This document shows, one piece after another, positions 61,050-64,000 of a DNA stretch of 64,000 nt. A program made the position numbers and the translations under genes. Each line of letters begins with the position of its first letter. Position 1 is the first letter of the stretch. Source of the DNA: an uncultured Chloroflexota bacterium (GTDB lineage: Bacteria; Chloroflexota; Anaerolineae; Aggregatilineales; Phototrophicaceae); NCBI GenBank assembly GCA_937974245.1, contig CALJKV010000022.1, forward strand, positions 1-64,000, written 5' to 3'. The notes under the pieces are model-generated. The model saw only the letters and a program-made list of their open reading frames with translations, was not told the DNA's origin and searched no databases.

Positions 61050-63997
61050 CCGACATGCCGAAACCTGAATCTGAAAATGTGTGGGAATTGTTCCTGCTCG
61101 AGCTGGGCTACCAGCCAGGGCGGTTCGTCAAGGCTGGTAGCAACAAACCAATCCTGCTGGATGACCCGCATACCGTCTGGCTGGTGTATTCCGGTGCAGT
61201 TGACCTATTTGCCGTCCGTCTGGAAGATGATGAGCCAGTTGGAACGCGCCGCCATCTGTTCCGTGCTGAGGCCGGAGCAGCCCTGTTTGGCATGGATTTG
61301 CAGGCTTACAACCGGGGCATCGGATTGCTGATGGTCGGATTGGCCGATACACAGCTTATCCAGTTGGAACGCGCTCGCTTAGAGGAAATTACCGTTGCCT
61401 CGGAATATCTCGATCAAATCAGTCAGCTTGTGAATGGCTGGATTCGCGGCCTGTCCGAGGGGATGTCACGTAATATTCCCGCGCCGCGCCAGTTTGAGCC
61501 GCTCGAATCCGGGGTGGAAATTCAGGCTGAGGCCGGTGGCGTAGCCCGCCCTGGTCGTGGGGTGTTGTGGGTAGCCTGCCGCCAGGGCATCGCCCGGTTT
61601 CTGGGTTGGGAAGAACTCCCACTTATGGGTGAAGACGACTTTCTGCCGGTTACTGAGGATACCTGGCTGCAAGCAGTGGGTAAGAACACGTTGTACACAC
61701 TGGACACTCGTTCATTTCTGCAAAACGGTTTTTCCTGGGTGTATCTGGAAAACTTCCACCGGATGGTTCTCGACTTGACGAATTGGAGCGTGGCGCAGGA
61801 ACAGCGTTTCGAGCAGGAACGACTGCGACGGCGGGCGGCATTTGATCGTTCGTATGTTGAAACCGCCTTTTCGCGTATTGCATCGGTGTTACAGCCGCTC
61901 GCTACGGTTGTGTTTGCCCGTGAGCATACCCTGGAAGACCCGCTGGTACTGGCGGCGCGGTTGGTGGGCAAGGCGCTACATATTGCTGTGAAGCCGCGCC
62001 CCGACCCGGTAGACGGACAGCGCGAAGCGCAAACTCTGGATGGTATCGCGATGGCTTCGCGGGTACAAGTGCGCGAAGTGGCACTGCGCGGGGACTGGTG
62101 GCGGCGTGATAACGGACCGCTGCTGGCCTACCTGGGGGAAGAGAAGCACCCAGTCGCGCTGCTGCCCGTTTCACCCACCCGTTACGAACTGCAAAACCCC
62201 GCGGCAAACGTGCAGATTCCGGTGACGGAGGAAGTTGCGGCGGCGCTTTCACCTTTTGCCCACACATTTTATCGCTCGCTGCCCGATAAAAGTCTCTCAG
62301 CGCGAGATGTGCTGCGGTTTGGCCTGCAAGGGCTACGCGACGAATTGACGACCATCTTCATGATGGGTATAGCGGGGGGCATATTGAGTTTACTTGTGCC
62401 GCTGGCGGTGGGTGTCATCTTCAATACATTGATTCCCAATGCACAGGAATCCCAACTGCTGCAACTTGTATTGATTCTTGAGGCGGCAGCGGTGGCGCAG
62501 GCGATGTTCCAGATCACGCGAGATGTGGCAGTGCTGCGGTTGGAGGGGAAGTTGGAATCCTCGGTTCAGGCGGCAGTGTGGGATCGTCTGCTCAATCTGC
62601 CTGCGCCATTTTTCCGCCAGTATACGGCAGGCGACCTGACCAATCGGGCGATGGGTATCAGCATCATCCGGCAGGCACTTTCGCGGACGGTGGTTTTATC
62701 GCTGCTTTCCGGTGTTTTTTCGGTCTTTAGTTTCATTTTATTGTTCTTCATTGATGGACGCCTCGCTTTGGTGGCTTCCGGGTTGGTTATTGTCGCGGTA
62801 GGCGTGACCACCTGGGCGGGCTGGCGACAGACACGCCATCAGCAGCGTATCACCGATTTGCAGGGGCGCATCTACGGGTTCGTATTGCAAGCGATTACCG
62901 GTATCACTAAATTGCGTGTGGCCGGTGTTGAAAGCCGCTTCTTCTCGTTCTGGGCACGCGACTTCAGTGAACAGCGGCGGCTGACGTACAAAACCCGCAG
63001 CATTGGCAACAATCTGACTGTGTTTAACACCGTCTATCCGGTGATTACTTCAATGGTGATTTTTACGGTGATGATGGGTGGTGGCGAAGGTGGGCTTTCT
63101 ACCGGGAGCTTTCTGGCATTTGTGGCAGCGTTTACGCAGTTCCTACTGGCTGGCCTCGACCTGAGTTCGGCTTTTGTTGCCGTACTGCGGGTTGTGCCGG
63201 TCTACCGGCGGGCGCAGCCGATTTTGCGGGCGCAGCCGGAAGTGGACGCTGTAAAGGCCGATCCCGGCGATCTCCTGGGTGAAATCGAAGTCAGTCGTGT
63301 ATCATTCCGCTACATTGAAAAAACACCACTCATCTTAAATGATGTATCTCTGCATATCAGGCCGGGCGAGTTTGTGGCGCTGGTTGGACCGTCAGGGTCG
63401 GGCAAATCCACATTGTTCAGGATGCTCCTGGGCTTCGAGACTCCTGAATCCGGTGCGGTCTTCTATGATGGACAGAACCTGGCTGGGCTGGATATTCGTT
63501 CGGTGCGGCGGCAGTTAGGCGTGGTGCTGCAAAACAGCCAGTTGATTACCGGGGATATTTTTACGAATATCGCTGGGCAGTCGCGCCTCACGCAGGAGGA
63601 CGCCTGGGACGCGGCGGAGATGGCTGGGTTAGCTGGCGACATCCGGCAGATGCCGATGGGTATGCACACTGTTATCAGCGCCGGAAGCAGCACGCTTTCC
63701 GGTGGACAGCGCCAGCGTCTGCTCATCGCCCGGGCCATCGCCATGAAGCCGCGTATTCTGCTGTTTGACGAAGCTACCAGCGCTTTAGACAACGCGACCC
63801 AGCAAACCGTCAGCAGCAACCTTGAACGCCTCGATGCGACGCGGATAGTCATCGCTCACCGCCTGAGTACGATTGTCGGCGCCGACCGTATCATCGTGTT
63901 GGATAAAGGTCGCATCGTTCAGGAAGGCACATATGATGAGTTGATGCGCCAGCAGGATGATGTGTTTGCTGATCTAGTGCGGCGACAGACGGTCTGA
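61046..63997 (+). CDS. NHLP-family ABC exporter (permease/ATPase) with N-terminal regulatory-like domain
   Basis: 983 residues, complete in the window. The N-terminal 120 residues resemble the cyclic-nucleotide-binding-like barrel of the NHLM ABC2 family (VWLVYSGAVDLFAV, RAEAGAALFGMDL), followed by an Arg-rich region (about 240-390). The exporter membrane domain lies at about 420-700, and the nucleotide-binding domain has GPSGSGKS, LSGGQRQRLLIARAIA and ILLFDEATSALD. No C39 peptidase is present; the first ABC protein provides that. It probably pairs with it as a heteromer. It follows by four-base overlap and is the last gene seen. Confidence 0.9.
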   Translation: MTDMPKPESENVWELFLLELGYQPGRFVKAGSNKPILLDDPHTVWLVYSGAVDLFAVRLEDDEPVGTRRHLFRAEAGAALFGMDLQAYNRGIGLLMVGLADTQLIQLERARLEEITVASEYLDQISQLVNGWIRGLSEGMSRNIPAPRQFEPLESGVEIQAEAGGVARPGRGVLWVACRQGIARFLGWEELPLMGEDDFLPVTEDTWLQAVGKNTLYTLDTRSFLQNGFSWVYLENFHRMVLDLTNWSVAQEQRFEQERLRRRAAFDRSYVETAFSRIASVLQPLATVVFAREHTLEDPLVLAARLVGKALHIAVKPRPDPVDGQREAQTLDGIAMASRVQVREVALRGDWWRRDNGPLLAYLGEEKHPVALLPVSPTRYELQNPAANVQIPVTEEVAAALSPFAHTFYRSLPDKSLSARDVLRFGLQGLRDELTTIFMMGIAGGILSLLVPLAVGVIFNTLIPNAQESQLLQLVLILEAAAVAQAMFQITRDVAVLRLEGKLESSVQAAVWDRLLNLPAPFFRQYTAGDLTNRAMGISIIRQALSRTVVLSLLSGVFSVFSFILLFFIDGRLALVASGLVIVAVGVTTWAGWRQTRHQQRITDLQGRIYGFVLQAITGITKLRVAGVESRFFSFWARDFSEQRRLTYKTRSIGNNLTVFNTVYPVITSMVIFTVMMGGGEGGLSTGSFLAFVAAFTQFLLAGLDLSSAFVAVLRVVPVYRRAQPILRAQPEVDAVKADPGDLLGEIEVSRVSFRYIEKTPLILNDVSLHIRPGEFVALVGPSGSGKSTLFRMLLGFETPESGAVFYDGQNLAGLDIRSVRRQLGVVLQNSQLITGDIFTNIAGQSRLTQEDAWDAAEMAGLAGDIRQMPMGMHTVISAGSSTLSGGQRQRLLIARAIAMKPRILLFDEATSALDNATQQTVSSNLERLDATRIVIAHRLSTIVGADRIIVLDKGRIVQEGTYDELMRQQDDVFADLVRRQTV

Positions 63998-64000
63998 CTC

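Noticed and set aside
1..64000. CRISPR arrays, tRNA or rRNA genes, transposons, prophage
   Set aside because: No regular spaced repeats, no tRNA-like T-loop sequence outside coding genes, and no transposase, integrase or phage structural protein was found.

Overview
The window looks like chromosomal DNA from a free-living, probably monoderm, heterotrophic bacterium. The best guess is Chloroflexota (Anaerolineae or a relative). This rests on the gene mix rather than on any marker gene: FHA, PP2C and kinase-like signalling proteins, GT39 membrane glycosyltransferases, SPFH, AIM24, pentapeptide and HEAT proteins, many GNATs and C-terminal Thr/Pro-rich linkers. No rRNA, tRNA, transposase, integrase, prophage or CRISPR array was seen. 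Base composition is moderately GC-rich by eye and fairly even. About 55 protein genes were supported.

Layout. 0.1-4.1 kb (minus): an L,D-transpeptidase, a GNAT, and an S9 prolyl-oligopeptidase-type peptidase with an unusual C-terminal DUF6884-like domain. 4.3-6.1 kb (plus): an aminoglycoside-phosphotransferase-fold kinase, a membrane-anchored protein with ATP10/thioredoxin-like features, and a two-helix mini membrane protein. 6.2-10.5 kb (minus): a TetR-controlled ABC exporter with one ATPase and three paralogous permeases. It has a palindromic operator just upstream of tetR and an apparent terminator before the last permease. 10.6-18.5 kb: AIM24, small unknowns, a tandem GNAT, a multi-pass membrane protein, a pentapeptide-repeat protein, a HEPN(Swt1)-FHA fusion, an epimerase-cupin pair and a ferritin-like protein.

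18.7-34.5 kb: an LLM-class flavin oxidoreductase, an SDR-type L-threonine dehydrogenase, RecN, a zinc-ribbon membrane protein, a secreted protein, a double substrate-binding protein, an isocitrate/isopropylmalate dehydrogenase family enzyme, a GT39 glycosyltransferase, an ArgA-like GNAT, MutS2 and an SPFH protein. 34.8-40.6 kb: a 1457-residue kinase-like membrane protein facing a GAF histidine kinase, with convergent stops one base apart. 40.8-55.8 kb is metabolic: a VOC protein and an alpha/beta hydrolase, a class III aminotransferase, a HEAT protein, a GMC oxidoreductase with a Tat-type small subunit and a GT39 protein, a hydantoinase/dihydropyrimidinase, a LutA-like protein, a GNAT and an SDR.

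55.9-64.0 kb is the most unusual block. A PP2C phosphatase and an overlapping MerB-fold-like protein precede a three-gene NHLM/NHLP-type peptide export system. That system consists of a HlyD-like adaptor that has lost its lipoyl/coiled-coil hairpin, a C39 peptidase-ABC exporter with an intact C/H/D triad, and a second ABC exporter with a regulatory-like N-terminal domain. No precursor peptide gene could be recognised in the window. Phospho-signalling parts (kinase-like, FHA-HEPN, PP2C) are spread across the window, and any link between them is inference. Several gene ends carry G/C-block hairpins of the form CCCCCA-loop-TGGGGG, which may be the local terminator style.
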